Assembly (NCBI GenBank): GCA_963576735.1
Contig: OY755170.1
Location: forward strand, 14,306,567 to 14,370,566
From: Bedellia somnulentella
Lineage: Eukaryota > Arthropoda > Insecta > Lepidoptera > Bedelliidae
DNA: 64,000 nt
Direction of reading: 5' to 3'
Part shown: piece by piece, positions 43,080 through 56,152 of the stretch
How positions within the stretch are numbered: position 1 is the stretch's first letter
How the letters are laid out: each line of letters starts with the position of its first letter
Position numbers and translations under genes: made by a program
The notes under the pieces: generated by a model
The model's input: only the letters and a program-made list of their open reading frames with translations
The model's database searches: none
What the model was told of the DNA's origin: nothing

Positions 43080-43235
43080 ATTCAACAAGTCCTGCTTAAG
43101 GGGGAGTTCCACCTAGCCCTGTGTTCGGCCCCACCACCAGGCTGGATAATTTTTTTCATTTAACCGGGAATCAAGCCAACAAGCCAAAAGAACGGGCACT
43201 GAGCGGGATGGGACCCACTGCTGCTTACTACTTAC
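43080..43235 (-). mobile_element. tRNA-derived SINE relic
   Basis: On the minus strand, CCCGTTCTTTTGGCTTGTTG and GGCTTGATTCCCGGTTAAAT resemble the B-box part of the SINE-G head. The following CCAGCCTGGTGGTGGGGCCG is not found elsewhere in the window. Confidence 0.5.
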
Positions 43236-43473
43236 CTTATATATGTATGTGAGCCTCTTACACTAAGTAAATGATTATTTTACAAGAGTATTGTTGCGCG
43301 ACTTTCGAATCTCTGAATGGATATGACGAAACTCGTAGGATACGTAACTCAGAATTGTTGTCCTTGTCGTAAGTCGTAGAGTTTTTGACTCTATCGGACT
43401 ACTGAGCTAGATTCAACGGCTATCCTACATGTGTTACTTAACACTACTTGAACGTGTAAAAAAAAAAAAAAAA

Positions 43474-43607
43474 GAAACAAAGGATAGAGAAATTTCGCGC
43501 TGGATGCCAACTGACACTGTAGCTCAGTTGGCAGAGCGACGACGGGGGCGTATACTCGAAGGTCGCGGGTTCGAACCCCGCCAGTGTCGAAATTTTTCTT
43601 TCCTTTA
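43474..43607 (+). mobile_element. SINE-F head with near-intact tRNA fold (43513-43588)
   Basis: Acceptor stem GACACTG/CAGTGTC, D arm GCTC-AGTTGGCA-GAGC and T arm GCGGG-TTCGAAC-CCCGC all pair. The anticodon arm region is 26 rather than about 22 bases, has no U33 and does not pair cleanly. It is followed by the SINE-F body (AAATTTTTCTTTCCTTTAAT). It is preceded by the shared AAACAAAGGATAGAGAAATT and an A run. Best read as a SINE, not a tRNA gene. Confidence 0.75.
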
Positions 43608-45115
43608 ATAACATCTTTTATTTATGAGTAATGGAGACTTACTGTGTTAAGGGTGTTTAACCTTTCAACGTCACGGGTTCGCAATATGGGTCAGATAATA
43701 ATGGCCTATAATCTCGTAACTGAGTTGAAAAATAATGTATTTATTTTAAGAATTATTTTTTTATAAATACTGAATTAAATAATACACTAATATACTTATA
43801 CACTGTAACACACCAATATACTGTTTTTTTATGATACAATTTATATTTAATGTTAAATTCCCTTTGAATTCCAAATCATTAAAATTCCAACTGTTAAAGT
43901 CGCCTAAATAGGTATTGAAGAACAAAACCCAGTTGTCTCTATAGTGTAAGTATACGTACTGTTTTGTGTCAGGTCAGACGATTCGACCTAAGATATGGAC
44001 TTTGCTTATTGTTGTTTTATTTGTGTCCTCACACCTCATTTAACCTTTTGCAAATCTAAGGCTTTGATAAAAGCAGTAAGTTCATCTTTCTGGCCATCTC
44101 TGGGCGGGAATAATTGTTTTACCGATTGTTTGCCCCAAATAGACTATTGTGTATCTCAGCCTTCTACCATACACGTGTATTATGTGTATTTCCTATGCTT
44201 TGTAGTGAAAAAACATGTTCCCCAAATTTGATGAGCCTTACGATAATCAATCCGTGATAACCTTGTGACTGCCTCTAACGAGACCTAATCAACATTAGCA
44301 AAATAGAAATCGTAAAAACGGGAAATAATAAATGTATAGACTATTAGTACGAGATCTACGGTACATCCAGTGATATCGTTGAATATGTACATCTAAGAAG
44401 TAAGTTTTATTGTTTCTTTCTTTTAGGCTACGATGACTGATATATAGGATGTTCTAAAAATAAAAAGCCAAAATTAATAGGAGGTATAAAATAAAAGATA
44501 ATATCAAAGCATTGAACGTGCAATGTTGTCAAAGGAATATGGAACAAATATAATTATTTTTGATAGATCGGTCCTGTTCGGAAGTAGTTGTGTTTGTAAG
44601 TAAAAGTTTTTTTCGGAAAATAAAGCTGTATTTTTTTCAATTTTCCTACTTCTATTATCGCTGATATATTTATATTCATAATATCTCAGTTTCACTCATT
44701 TTCACGAAAACGATTTCAAATCAAGCACCGATTTTCAAGTAACGGAGCAGCTCGCTGAGCTGTAAAAGTCGACATGTCGTTAGTGGAACGTTTCGTTTGA
44801 GATGAATTTCAGGAAAATAAATATTTTTCTTCATGTAAAAATAAAGTTAAAAAAGATATTCATTACACAATATTCTCTCTATAAGATTTCCAAAGGAATA
44901 CTCCCAAAAAAAAAACTCATACACAGTCGCAATCACTCATTTCATTATATTACAACCCAAGAAATTCAATTTATTGTTCTTTTTAATTTCCATTGAAGAA
45001 TTTTAATTAAGTTGAAACAACAAATTGCCATTTTTTCCTATTTTATTTTAATTTTGGTTTGTTGTGAGTGAATAAATTATTAAATTAAATATTTGTGTTT
45101 ATTTAAATATCAACC
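43608..45115. other. AT-rich interval, no gene seen
   Basis: No exons accepted. Frames at 43995-44231 and 44504-44695 lack support. Confidence 0.4.
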
Positions 45116-45189
45116 TCCTCATATAAAAGCGTCTCAGTTCAAATGCAACAAGGTTTCAAAAACTAAAAAGGATGATGTCACAGTAAAGG

Positions 45190-45480
45190 TAAATAAATCA
45201 TGGCTGGATGACGCAACTTTTGCCCAACTTGTAGCATGGTAGTGGGACGCCGGCCACCAGTGGCGCCGCGCCGACCTGGCAAGGCGTCGCAGCCGACCGA
45301 GCAGCGAGCACCCCACTCCCGCTCTGGTGACGTGCGGCGCTCGGTGGGCCCGCTGATATCAATACTATACTAGCGTAGCGTTGGCGGAAAGGCTAGAATA
45401 GAGCGACCGAGAGCACCGCTCGGCCCCACCACCCCCGCCCCGCGCCTGCTCGCCGCGCAGCAGTTCAACTGACGTGATAA
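45190..45480 (+). promoter_or_regulatory. GC-rich promoter region of a plus-strand gene
   Basis: This is the most CpG-rich stretch of the window (for example GTGGCGCCGCGCCGACCTGG, CGCCCCGCGCCTGCTCGCCG) in an AT-rich background. It lies just upstream of an AUG-free leader exon with a strong splice donor. I see no TATA box. A TTCAACTGACG word near 45462 may be an initiator. The promoter role is inferred from composition and position. Confidence 0.6.
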
Positions 45481-45743
45481 ACCGGCATACTTCCGTCATT
45501 CGCGAGGTGCTGTCGCTGCCGCTTCGGCTTTCGTTCGGATCGTATTCGCCGCGTCAGAAGCAACGCAACGCAGTAATTCCCGACTCACTGTTCTCGTTTC
45601 TTGAGCTCGCCATTCCGTATCAGACCGAACCGCTGCACGCACCATTGTTTGGGGTTATTTATATCGCACGTGGCTCGAAATCCACCGCGCTTACTCGGTT
45701 TTCTAACCTAAGATTTAAAATCGTGAGTTTTGTTGAAAGTCAG
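45460..45743 (+). other. Non-coding first exon (5' UTR) of a plus-strand gene
   Basis: About 280 bases without a single ATG, ending in the consensus donor AAAGTCAG|GTGAGTAC (GT at 45744). The start is approximate. The long frame through it begins only at a GTG and crosses the donor, so it is not a protein. Confidence 0.6.
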
Positions 45744-46485
45744 GTGAGTACTTTTTTTTATTGCTTGCGCCGTGTTATAAACTTTATATTTTTGGAAGTT
45801 TAGGCAAAATAATTTAGCATTTCGAATTTGTATGACTTGACGTGTCTTGTTTATTATGCATTCTAGGAAAGACAAGAAAAGAAATGTTTAACGCAAAGTA
45901 TTGCTAAGTTGCGTTTGTTAACATTGACGCGTTAATTCATATTTTAAGAATTTCATGTACGAATGCATTCATCAATAGTTAAGTGTTAATATATTGTCGA
46001 ACTTCCTGAAAGTACAAAGTATGCATTTGCGATTTTATAACACCAAACTTTTTACTTTTAGGCAGAATTTTAAGCATTATTTCGTAATATAATATAAGTC
46101 TTAATTCAAGGTGTATGGCTAATACATTACCCGACAATTTAAATAAAGATGTGTATATTTGGGTTAGCGGTGATTTTGTAACTCGATAAAGAAACAACTA
46201 AAGCGTAAGTAAGTAAGTTTTTGGTGATTTATACGATAGGAGAAATCTTTAACGAAACAATATATTTCCGAAAAAATAAGCAGCCTGTATATAAGACGTA
46301 ACTAAGTACTGACCCTTACGTGCTTTTTGAAAAAAGTTCTTCCCTGTCGGCGCTGCTCTGTCCAGATTCAGCTAATTATTTGCAACTTTTTACATTGAAA
46401 TTAAATAGTTTATCGTAAGGCACATTATACTTTCTATTTCCTATAAGTAAATATATTAAACCAAGCATTATTTACTAGAGTAAAT
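45744..46485. other. First intron of the plus-strand gene, proximal part
   Basis: AT-rich, without recognised repeats. Confidence 0.45.
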
Positions 46486-46489
46486 TCAA

Positions 46490-46840
46490 CTCAACTTAAA
46501 CGTTCACCTCGTAAATCCTCGTTGAGGTGGCAGAGATACTACACTTCGGAACATCACGGTCACCGGTTGTTCAGAGTACCTACCCACGTTTTGCTTGGAA
46601 AGTAACTTGCACATGTTTGCAGGCTTACCGTCGTGTTGTAGGAATACACTGCCACAAGACATGACTACGTACAACTCAGCCATGTGGGTTTCCTCACGAT
46701 GTTTTCTTTACTATCAAAACGTTGAAAAATAACCACACATAGACTTAAGGAAAGCTACATTAATGAAGGCTTAACTCAGGATTTGATCTTACGTCTTCTG
46801 CATAAGAAGCGATGGGGTTCCCACTAAGCTATCAAGATCT
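46490..46840 (-). mobile_element. SINE-D, near full length but old
   Basis: Reverse orientation: AAACGTTCACCTCGTAAATC tail, TACCCACGTTTTGCTTGGAA, CATGTGGGTTTCCTCACGAT, and a head region ending ACTAAGCTATCAAGATC. Heavily diverged. Confidence 0.75.
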
Positions 46841-47198
46841 TTTTTTACCTAAATTATTTTTCAATATCTTTTTCTGTATTATTGTCATTGTTTTAGGACT
46901 ACTTTTATTTTCATCTAGTTAGTAGACATTCAATTTGATTTTGAAAATACATTTATGATGCACTGTCATTACCAAAATCAGTCCGGTTTTAAATAGTACA
47001 TGGTGATATATATTTTCTTGATATTTTCACCAGAAATTACATACCTACAATAACATTCTACGTTTTCAGTAGTTGTTTTGAAAACTAAAAGTTATGTGTG
47101 TAACGTCATCAGAGAGAGAGTCCACTGAATGAAATATTATGTTTCATTGTATATTTCAGTAAAAGCGATTTAATTAAAACCATTGTCTTTAATTGTAG

Positions 47199-47269
47199 AT
47201 TTATCGCAATGCGACATTTATATATAATTACACTTTTAATTGTAAATATTTATATAAAACCAATTGAAG
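47199..47269 (+). CDS. First coding exon: signal peptide of a secreted or membrane protein
   Basis: Acceptor TTTAATTGTAG before ATTTATCGCA, then ATG at 47209, and donor GAAG|GTAGGT (GT at 47270). The exon encodes MRHLYIITLLIVNIYIKPIE plus the first base of a Gly-type codon (phase 1). A short basic start followed by a 12-residue hydrophobic core is a classic signal peptide. With the leader exon at 45460-45743 it forms the 5' end of a plus-strand gene. I could not find exon 3 downstream, so the mature protein is unknown. Confidence 0.6.
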
Positions 47270-50200
47270 GTAGGTATTGTTGCAAGTAGGACACTTTAAA
47301 ACGACAATTATTTAAATTAAGCGAGAGGAACAGGATATGAATGGCTAGTAAATTCCCAACATATTCTAGGTTACCCGGAGAAGCCTTCCTTTTCTTATCA
47401 CTATTTATACCTTAGGACCGGTTGTTACCTCACCTAGTGGATTGCAATCGTGACCAAAACGTTCAATAATTTGACAAGTTGTCAATTATTTGTTATTACG
47501 TTATAATCACTGGTTTAAAAGAACCGTTGTTTAACATTTCTCAACCATGATGGACATATATGGATCATAAACAGGGGTAGCTATAGCTGTAGAGATAGAA
47601 TTGGAAAATAAGACGAGGAAAATTATAGTTTGCCACATATTTTTTATATATCGTGATATGCATGCATTATCTTATCAAACGTATCTTAGAGAACAATTGT
47701 AATTTAGATATCAGTTCTTATGTAAATAATAATACCAATAAAAACTATGAGCAGCTTATAATTATAACCATGGTTTGAGTTTCTCCTGGAGGTAATGCTG
47801 TTCTATCGAAATCATTTGAATATTTTAACACGACTGCTAAAGAACATTTTTATTTTTGATGACTAAAACTTGAATTTAAATTAGATGTTATTGAAGTAAG
47901 TCTAGTTTAGACTACATTATTTTTTAGATTCCTATGTCACAATAAATCAAAGGGTTTTTCTGATCAATTTTCGCCAAGAGAAGTCTATAATCTATTTGGA
48001 TTACGATTAACGGCATGTACCTACTGTAAATGTATATTTTTGATAACATATTTCATACATTGCGTTCAAATAATAACAATATAAATGGTATACTTACCCA
48101 CCATTGATTGATCAGATATAGCAGCTATATAACTCAAAAAAAGGTAGAAGTAGTTTCAATATCAGAAATTTCTAGCCACGGCTGATATAGGCTCATTAGT
48201 TACCTCTAACTTAATAGAAATCCCTTGCGTGACAGAATAAGATTTAAAGATATTCTGGTAGACACTGTTCTCCTATAAGAAATATCATGTGATTTCCATA
48301 AAAAAAAAAAAAAAAAAATAAAATGCATTTATTTACAAGAAACATGAGTAGAATTGTTGACAAATAAATTTTATACGTGCTTTACATGTACTTATGTTAT
48401 GGCAAACATTTATTTATAATCAAATAAACTTGATAATGTTCTCTTTTGCCATGAAATTTTTCTTTTCCTATTTGTCCTTTATAAGCCTCTCACAAAAGAA
48501 ACTTTACCTATAATAAGAAAATATTATTAAAAATTTCTTTAAGCTTAAGATAAAAACAGTGCATTGACAATACATTTTCATAAGAATACTAATAGGATTA
48601 CTTTTCACAAGGTTTATTTAAACAAACTTCGTTGTTCTTCTGTCGGGACGCTTCTGAATTTCTATTCTTAACAAGTTACAGGTTTATAAAAAGGTAATTT
48701 TCTGAAAATTTTATATAAATTCATGTTGCCGGCTTAAATTGTTTAATTTTTTTTCTTTATCATTTTGTGCAAATAAATTATATGTGTAACAATTGAGGGC
48801 TTAGACTTACTAGTCTAATAATACTATACTTAGTATCCACTAAAAAGAGGCAATTTACGGAAAATTATTCCTAAGGCAGATGGATATAAAAATTATACAC
48901 AAGTCACTCTTCCGCCGCACCGGCATAGAAATTGTAATTATAATTGAACTATTTTTCGTACGTTAGTTGAGCACCACAAGAATTTTCCAAAATCTCGGAG
49001 TGTATCCATCGCCACCTATTCAGATAAGATACAGCTTGAATTAGAATTAAATAGAGTGTGCATAACAATGAAGCCATACAAATGCAAGCGATCCTTTCCT
49101 TTAACTACATTACAGCGCGTAAATAAAACGTGCTTATACGAGCACATTCTGGCGGTTGTGTGCGTTTGACACACTTAACTAATGACAGTAAAATACTATT
49201 AGAAGAGTCATTGACCTATAGGTTATTTATGGGGATCAGTTTAGTTCAAGGAATGAGTATGTCTGGCCGCCCCCGCCGCCGCCGCCTGCCTCCATGTCAC
49301 CTCACCAACACCTTGTCCCACCTCACGCCGATAAAACTTTTATAGTCTTGGTGTGACTAGGAGGCGTCAGTACCAAATCACTCAGTTCGATTATTATAAT
49401 ACAATATAGTAGTCTTTTCTAAACTTACTAGTATGGTAATATATTTGAAAGGACATGAGTTAATTCGTTGTATGTAACCAATGTATAAGAGATTCAAAGA
49501 AATAATTTTCTTCTATTAGTTCACTGAACTAACTTCACAAAGTCCTCAAAATCGGACTGAAATTGGTTGTGTTCTTGCTGAAATTGCTTCTTGCTGCTTC
49601 TGAAATAGCTTCTATAAGGTTTAATCCTGTGATACCGTCAAAGACAAATAACGTGACACTATATTTTTATGATATATATTTGAATTGCTTTTATCTTGGA
49701 GTATTAAATCAAAGAGTATTTGTCAATTTGATAAATCACTTATTCCCTATTTATATGACCTCCTATTTTCAGACAACTAGAAAAGTTTAAAACTAATAAA
49801 TTAGTTAAACATTAGGAATTTAAAAAATAAATATAGCTTCTTACCCATTATTCCTAACATTTTGTTTTATTCACTCAGAATGGGTATTTCTAGGTCTTTT
49901 ACCAATCCAGTCGTGATCGTGACTGAATTAGTCCTCTGCGTCATTTAATATTATACCGAGAGGTAAACCATCACCTAACTTTCTTCATATTCCTATATTC
50001 CTTCTTTTCACAGACAAAAATGATTGATTTATATAATGATATTTCTAAAGATCTGCATTCTAAGCTTTGGATATGAATGAAATTAGCGGTAATGAATATC
50101 TGTTTATTCTCAATAAAACGTCGCTGGTCAAAAAATATTAATAACATTCAACAATTTTGATTACAGCGCAATAAATACGTGTACATACCAAATGTATTTC

Positions 50201-51655
50201 GCAGCGAGAATGCTTGATATTGTCAGGTTAGCAAATTAAATCAAACAAGCGAGCGTAAGATCATATAATCGTCGGGTGCGCATATTTTATTGTAACACCG
50301 AATATTAATACCACGAACTTGATTGTTTATAGTACCAACCTTCTTAAACAATTGTACATTATTTCCACATTTATTTGACGAGTCAATTGTTATTAATTAT
50401 TATTAGTCAATTATTATATTAGGGGTCAATTATTATATTACAAGCTGCCCCTATAAAGATTTACTTATAATATTATATATTTAATTATTTTTAAGGTTTA
50501 TTAATAATTCATATTTGAACTAAGTTCCTAGAAGCGGGTTTGCTGATAAAGTATTTAGATTATTATACTTTTTTAATAATAATGAAGATGGCATGGAAAA
50601 ATATTTTAAATGAGAATACAAATCTCCTTCTCGCACATCACAATCAATCTATTTTACTGTTTTTTTTCTTGAATAGATAACTAAAATCTTGTTTTCAGTA
50701 GCACCTTCCTTTCTACCCCCAATACGTCTCATTAGACAGTCGCCTTCAATATCTGTATTCACTGAGGACAGTGTCACTCGAGAAATTATATATTCTAAGT
50801 TATGCGTATCCGTCATCACTAACACTGGGGATACGTACAAGTACAAGTAGTACTACCATTTCGTGTTTATATTAGAAAATACAGTACCTATCAAATATGT
50901 CACGAATTCTCTAAAGACCACCTTGTGAGTGCAGATACCACTTTTACGAATGAAAACATGCCGGCTTCGATAGAAAGTGTAATTGGCTTCTCAGTTATAT
51001 ACAGCTGCCTTAATCCTTTTCTAAACCTTAATACACTATTAGCTAAACAGCTGATAGGATTGATTCATAATCGGGTGTTCTGTAAATAACAATTTGCTAA
51101 ACCATTCTAGAACATATTTTCAATTTTACTTTAACCTTTCACGTACCCTAGCTATTAAATGAGATCATAATAATTATGTAGTTACACTTTTACTACGACG
51201 CCACTTACCAGAATTGGCTTTCAGTCAGGATAAATACAGCTTGTATGATTGATGTTACTACAACATATTTTTATCATAGTATTGGTTGTTCCACTAAAAT
51301 GTAAGATTATTGACTGATTATATTAATACATCTCGTTTGGTACGGAAATAGATTGCCAAATTATGTGATCCGTTCTACTCGTATTGCCCATTTTATAACA
51401 TATTTATGGGTTACGCCGGCTTCGCATTTTAAAACAGTACAGAAGTAGCCTTCTTGCTAAATCATCTATCTGCCACTGTAAGTCCCATCAAAATTGGTCT
51501 AGCTTCCATATAATTTTATTAAATAAAACAGCATGTGTTTTAAGAAAAACAAATTTGCTTAATACATAACGGACTATATAAAGTAGCGCAAATCTTAGTG
51601 AACATCGTATAACAATAAAAACCTGTGTACTATTGCTAATAGATTCAATCGTGTA
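47270..51655. other. Probably intron of the plus-strand gene; no exon recognised
   Basis: AT-rich, with an A-run at 48301-48318. An isolated GC-rich patch at 49250-49330 (CCGCCCCCGCCGCCGCCGCC) stands out but has no splice sites or domain. It could be regulatory. Confidence 0.4.
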
Positions 51656-51722
51656 AGACAATATGTGTCTTGCCAAGATCGCATAAGAGGCAATCGATAG
51701 TCCCTTCGGTGCATTTCCCAAT
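51656..51722 (+). mobile_element. LINE-B/SINE-G 3' scrap
   Basis: TTGCCAAGATCGCATAAGAG, GCAATCGATAGTCCCTTC and TTTCCCAATG match the last 60 bases before the terminal motif, which is lost. Confidence 0.55.
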
Positions 51723-52827
51723 GAAACGAATCACGACATTATGTAATCATCAACAAAACATACGACTATTTCGAAGCACTTGAAAAAATATCGTTTTAAT
51801 AATACCAGAAAATTAAAATTTTAATTGCCGTTATAGGTCAAACATGTTTATTTTTCGAGTGACACTCATGTAAAACTTTGATTTATTAACACATCTCTGC
51901 TGTGATATGTTAAGAAAACACAAAGTCACTTGAGTTTCCTCACGAAATGTTTTTCCTCCCTACTAAGATTCCCGAGTAATGCCTCTCATCAGTGTTTTTT
52001 TAACTGTTTTAAGATATCATTGAGAAGCATATCTAACATTTTGCTCCCTATTAAAAGTTGCTCCCTATTCATGAAAAACAACTAAAAAATGTCTCCACAC
52101 TGAAATTATAATGCGGTAGCAAAACAGACCCTATTCAGATGAACTAAAATTTGTTTTATTCTAAATACAAGTAAAGTGCAGACAATGAGCGATCAAGATG
52201 TGTTTTCAATTTGCAAATAAAAATAAGCATCCATTTAAGAACAAAGGAAAGAATGGCAACATTGGCATTACGCCAGCTCCCAGTCGCATTGTCATTCAAT
52301 TATATGATTATAAAAATCACGAAGTTTTTATCATTAAATGTGGAAACGTAAACAATCATATATCTTAGTGCCGAAATGCAGGTAAACGACATTTCATTCC
52401 TTAAATAAAAGTTACTTATTTTAAATTAGTATTGTTTTTTTAAATACATTTTACAAGCAATTCTCGTAAATATATAGCAATGCAATAAATTTTATAAACG
52501 ATAAAAGCATGTCAAAGTCTTTAAAATACAAATGTTACCGCTTTATTCCCTGAGAATAAAGTGAGGTGAATATACACACACACGCACATGACGTGTTTGG
52601 TTCCTTGTTCACAAATCTTTCATATCAACGATTAAGTATATGGTAATGCAAAATTATATTAATTTCACTGGTGCTATGCGGTAGGATTTTCTCAATACTA
52701 CTTGTTTCTACATATTAGGTAGCTCAGTAGATTGCATGAAAATTTACTTCAGAGCTGTCGCTTGCATTGTGAACATAAATCTGAGTTTAATTAGGTTCCT
52801 CAAACGAAACAATTAAAAATAACTTTA
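51723..52827. other. AT-rich interval, no gene seen
   Basis: A short (CA)n run lies near 52575. No exon or repeat end recognised. Confidence 0.4.
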
Positions 52828-52839
52828 GTTAAACTATAA

Positions 52840-53219
52840 CTATAGCGACATGATAGTCCAGTGGGTAGAACACCCGCCCGAAAAACAGAAGGGCGTGAGT
52901 TCCAATCCTGGGACGGGCCTACACCAATTTGTCTTTTGTAAAGTCATATGTGTGGTTAATTTATCATGGTTGCTTACGGTGAGGGAAAACATCGTGAGGA
53001 AACCCACATGGCTGAGTTATACTTAGTCATGTGACAGTATATTCGTACAAAACGGCGATAGGCCTGCCCCCTATCACGTGAGTACACTGTCTAAGCAAAA
53101 CGTGGGTACCTTCTCTGGAAACTAGATGGCGCTTGCCATGTGAGTTCAGGAGTATTGGTACCTCTGCCAACCCCTTCGGGGATAAACGGCGTGAACGTTT
53201 ATGTTATTATTTATGTTAT
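52840..53219 (+). mobile_element. SINE-D, full length, second subtype, 12-bp target duplication
   Basis: The head reads TGATAGTCCAGTGGGTAGAA with GGGCGTGAGTTCCAATCCTG (B box). The distal part reads GGTACCTTCTCTGGAAACTA. It ends CCCCTTCGGGG with GGCGTGAACG and a TTATG-like tail. It is flanked by GTTAAACTATAA at 52828-52839 and 53220-53231. Head and distal region both differ from the 31338 subtype. Confidence 0.92.
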
Positions 53220-53423
53220 GTTAAACTATAAATTTTATAACAAGAGAGATGATTAAATGTTGGGTGATATTATCAACACTTAATATATCAAATAATTTAA
53301 TGATTTATTTATGGGGTGTAAAGGTCTAAATCATTATAAACGTATTTGAAATCATTATCATTTTAACGATGTCTACATTAAATTAACATTACCGGTTCCA
53401 CAATGCTAATACAAACCCCACTA

Positions 53424-53544
53424 TCTATACTTATAATAAATCTGTAGAGAGGTCAATTCTGTACATTAAATATATTTTCAAAATAACTATCAGGGGGTGA
53501 TCAGTGATCGATACTGATGCCAAAAATGAAATCAGTAAAATTTT

Positions 53545-53604
<60 letters not shown>

Positions 53605-54400
53605 GGTTTGTATGTTCCTTATGGAAACAAAAAACTACTCGACGGATTTTAACGAAACTTGGTAGAATTATTCTTCATACTCCTGGGCAGGTTTTTGTAT
53701 ACTTTCCAGCAGAGTAGTGAAGGGGAATTTTGGGAAACTTTGGGAAAACGGGGAAAGTTACTCCATTTTTTAAGCTTCCGTCGCGTGTGCAGCCTTAATG
53801 GTTAAAGTTACATAGAAATCATGTACGACGGAAATATTTTACATAAAAGTGTCTAAAAAATATCCTTGAACAGCATATGTCTATCTTTTATGGTTGACTC
53901 ACAATAACACGTGTAAGTCCTGATAGCTTACCAGTTCGGAGCATTCTGATTAAATTTGTTTACTCTTACGTTTATAGTTCTCTCATTTATCTCTCATTTT
54001 AAAAAGTTTACATTATTACCTTTTCAATAAAAAAATAATCATAGAAATCGGTATAGAAACACCAAACTTATACATGAAATAAGCCATCGCGTCCTGTCGT
54101 CGCACGTGTATACTGAATCGTGCTATATGGATTATTTTTTTAGTAATGGTTGCTCGGGCAAAAGATAGCCGTGAGTATATGTATGATGTATGCAAAATTT
54201 GTAACTCTGTTTGTTTGTTTGCATGGGATTATTTTCGGAGATACTGAACCTTTCATTAAAGCGCTTTCACAATCACAAAGCTTCACTATTCAGGAGTGCT
54301 ATAAGTTGCGCTAAATTTCACAAAGGTTGAGCAGTGATTGAAGAAACCTCAGATATTTTTAAAACTACGCTACCCGTGCGAAGCTGGGCCAATCCACTAG
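53424..54400 (+). mobile_element. Heli-E, complete non-autonomous Helitron
   Basis: Starts TCTATACTTATAATAAATCT after A and ends AGCTGGGCCAATCCACTAG before T, the Helitron insertion rule. A (GTCT)n tract lies at about 53546-53605. There is no Rep/helicase coding. An almost equally long copy lies inverted at 57199-58168. Confidence 0.85.
53546..53605 (+). repeat. (GTCT)n microsatellite
   Basis: About 14 tandem GTCT units, slightly interrupted, inside the Helitron. The inverted copy has only five or six GACA units, showing slippage since the copies separated. Confidence 0.9.
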
Positions 54401-54401
54401 T

Positions 54402-55258
54402 ATCAAATATTCGTCTTTGTTCGATTTTTTGTCCACAACTTGGGAACTGAACATCGATCCCTTATTTTACCATCACAAATTCCGTGAGTAACATTATTAT
54501 GACTCCTAGTTCTAAGCTCTGTCTATCCCGTATTCGTACTGTTTTTGAATAGTTAAAAACAAGTATTTCATTGTATAAATTTACCTTAAGACCGATACCA
54601 TTTTTTTTTTCTATGCTTGAAAGTAACTTAAAAGTTCCTATTTCTTGATTTCTGAAAGAAATGATTTCGGAAAGTTTGATAATATTTTCATATGTAATTA
54701 GTTGCGCTTTAAGACTGTTAGTCCGTGGCCATGTTATTAATATGATAACGTTTGATGTATTGATCGTCCATACATCGTACTTGATTTTAATTACCCAGCG
54801 CTCCTTATCGGCCGTGTTTTGCTAATTTTTCAAAGTCACGAATGTTAAGTAATTGCTCATTTACAAGGATTCTGAGATTGAGCGATAAAACGTTATCCTC
54901 TCTAAAGATAATTTAATTTTTTGTTACTTGATCGAATATTTGAAGCTGATAAATCTATATCCTCCTGAGAGGGGATTTTAAAAACAAACGTCTGAGAATT
55001 TAATGCATTAGTTAGTTTTGTAGCACTTTAGGTAACCCTACAAAATAGTATTTTTTTAATATTTTTATATATATCCACTTTTACGGTAGAAACAACTATC
55101 TTTTTTTGATAAAGAAGGATATAAAAGTAAAGGTTATCTTGTGAAAGTCATTGGTGGTTTATACTTAAATATAATATATATATGTAATAGTGAGTATAAC
55201 TACCAAGTATGTTTATAAAACACGTTATTTGTATGTACCCCCCTTAATATTATATTTA
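54402..55258. other. AT-rich interval, no gene seen
   Basis: No exon, coding-like frame or repeat end recognised. Confidence 0.4.
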
Positions 55259-55259
55259 T

Positions 55260-55440
55260 TTACTTCTTATTATTTGTTGTTATAGCGTCAACGAAAATAC
55301 ATCATTTGTGCATATTTCAGCTTTCTAGCTATCACGGCCTATGAGATAAATCCTTGAGACAGACAGACAGACATCGGAGATATTGGTAATAGGGTCCCGT
55401 TTTACCTTTTGGTACGAAGCCGGTCAGAATAATATTAGAC
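55260..55440 (+). mobile_element. Non-LTR retroelement 3' end
   Basis: TTTCAGCTTTCTAGCTATCA, GACAGACAGACAGACATCGG, AATAGGGTCCCGTTTTACCT and TTTGGTACGAAGCCGG resemble a common lepidopteran LINE 3' terminus, from memory. The second part is repeated at 56153. Confidence 0.5.
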
Positions 55441-56152
55441 TAGAGGTATTTTCTTTTCTTGCTAAAAAAAAGGTACCCTATAGGATTTGATTCCAATTTT
55501 CAACGTTATTCTAAAATGGTTAACAGATGGACCACACGGTGGACTAGAGTCGTATTAAAATATGTATATAATATTTTGATAATAATATTATTGAATGTGT
55601 TATAGTTTAAATAATTACCCGAAGTTTTAATTTAATATAATTTTATTTAATTACATTGATGGATATAGTGTTAGTTTTGATAACAAATGTGCTAATGAAT
55701 TTAGTAATAAGGATATAGCAGGTCATACAAGCCTCCATTTATGTACCTCATGTCAAGTAAATTAAGATTTGTAAATGCAATAAAGAAATAGAATTTAGAC
55801 TTATCCGGGTTGTTTGTAAGTTTGTAGTATAGTGTGTCTTATAATTATAACTGTAAAATCGTTAATATTTATACTTCGTACTTAGGCAGTAAAGTGTGAA
55901 TAGCACAACACCGCAATGATACAGTGAGCGGCAACCGCTTTCATGCGCTGTCTACCAGCTCCCGACCACACTTTGATAATCAAAGCAGGAAACTTTTATA
56001 ATTATCATATTATATAATTAAAAAAGTAATAACATTCGTACTTATACAATATTTTACAAATTACTCCTAATCTTTTATTTTAAAATTAATAATAGTTATC
56101 GTATAGAATGCGCACTTTGTTATTCCAAAGTTTATATATAACCTGGTTTTGG
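55340..56152 (+). repeat. Tandem duplication, copy 1 (813 bp)
   Basis: Starts TATGAGATAAATCCTTGAGA and ends CCTGGTTTTGG. It is nearly identical to 56153-57110 but lacks a 145-150-bp segment between ATTACATTGATGGA and TATAGTGTTAG. There are only a handful of other differences, so the duplication is recent. Confidence 0.95.

Noticed and set aside
43513..43588. tRNA gene with paired acceptor, D and T arms
   Set aside because: The anticodon arm has the wrong length, no U33 and poor pairing. The sequence is embedded in a dispersed SINE-F with the same upstream and downstream blocks as other copies.
45474..45803. 109-codon frame in the GC-rich region
   Set aside because: It has no ATG (it begins at GTG), crosses a consensus splice donor and shows no domain; it is better explained as a 5' UTR exon.
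49250..49345. Arg/Pro-rich coding exon (GRPRRRRLPP)
   Set aside because: It is a short CCG repeat read in frame; there are no flanking splice sites in a usable phase.
53517..53717. Protein with SVCLSVCL repeats
   Set aside because: Pure translation of the (GTCT)n microsatellite inside a Helitron.
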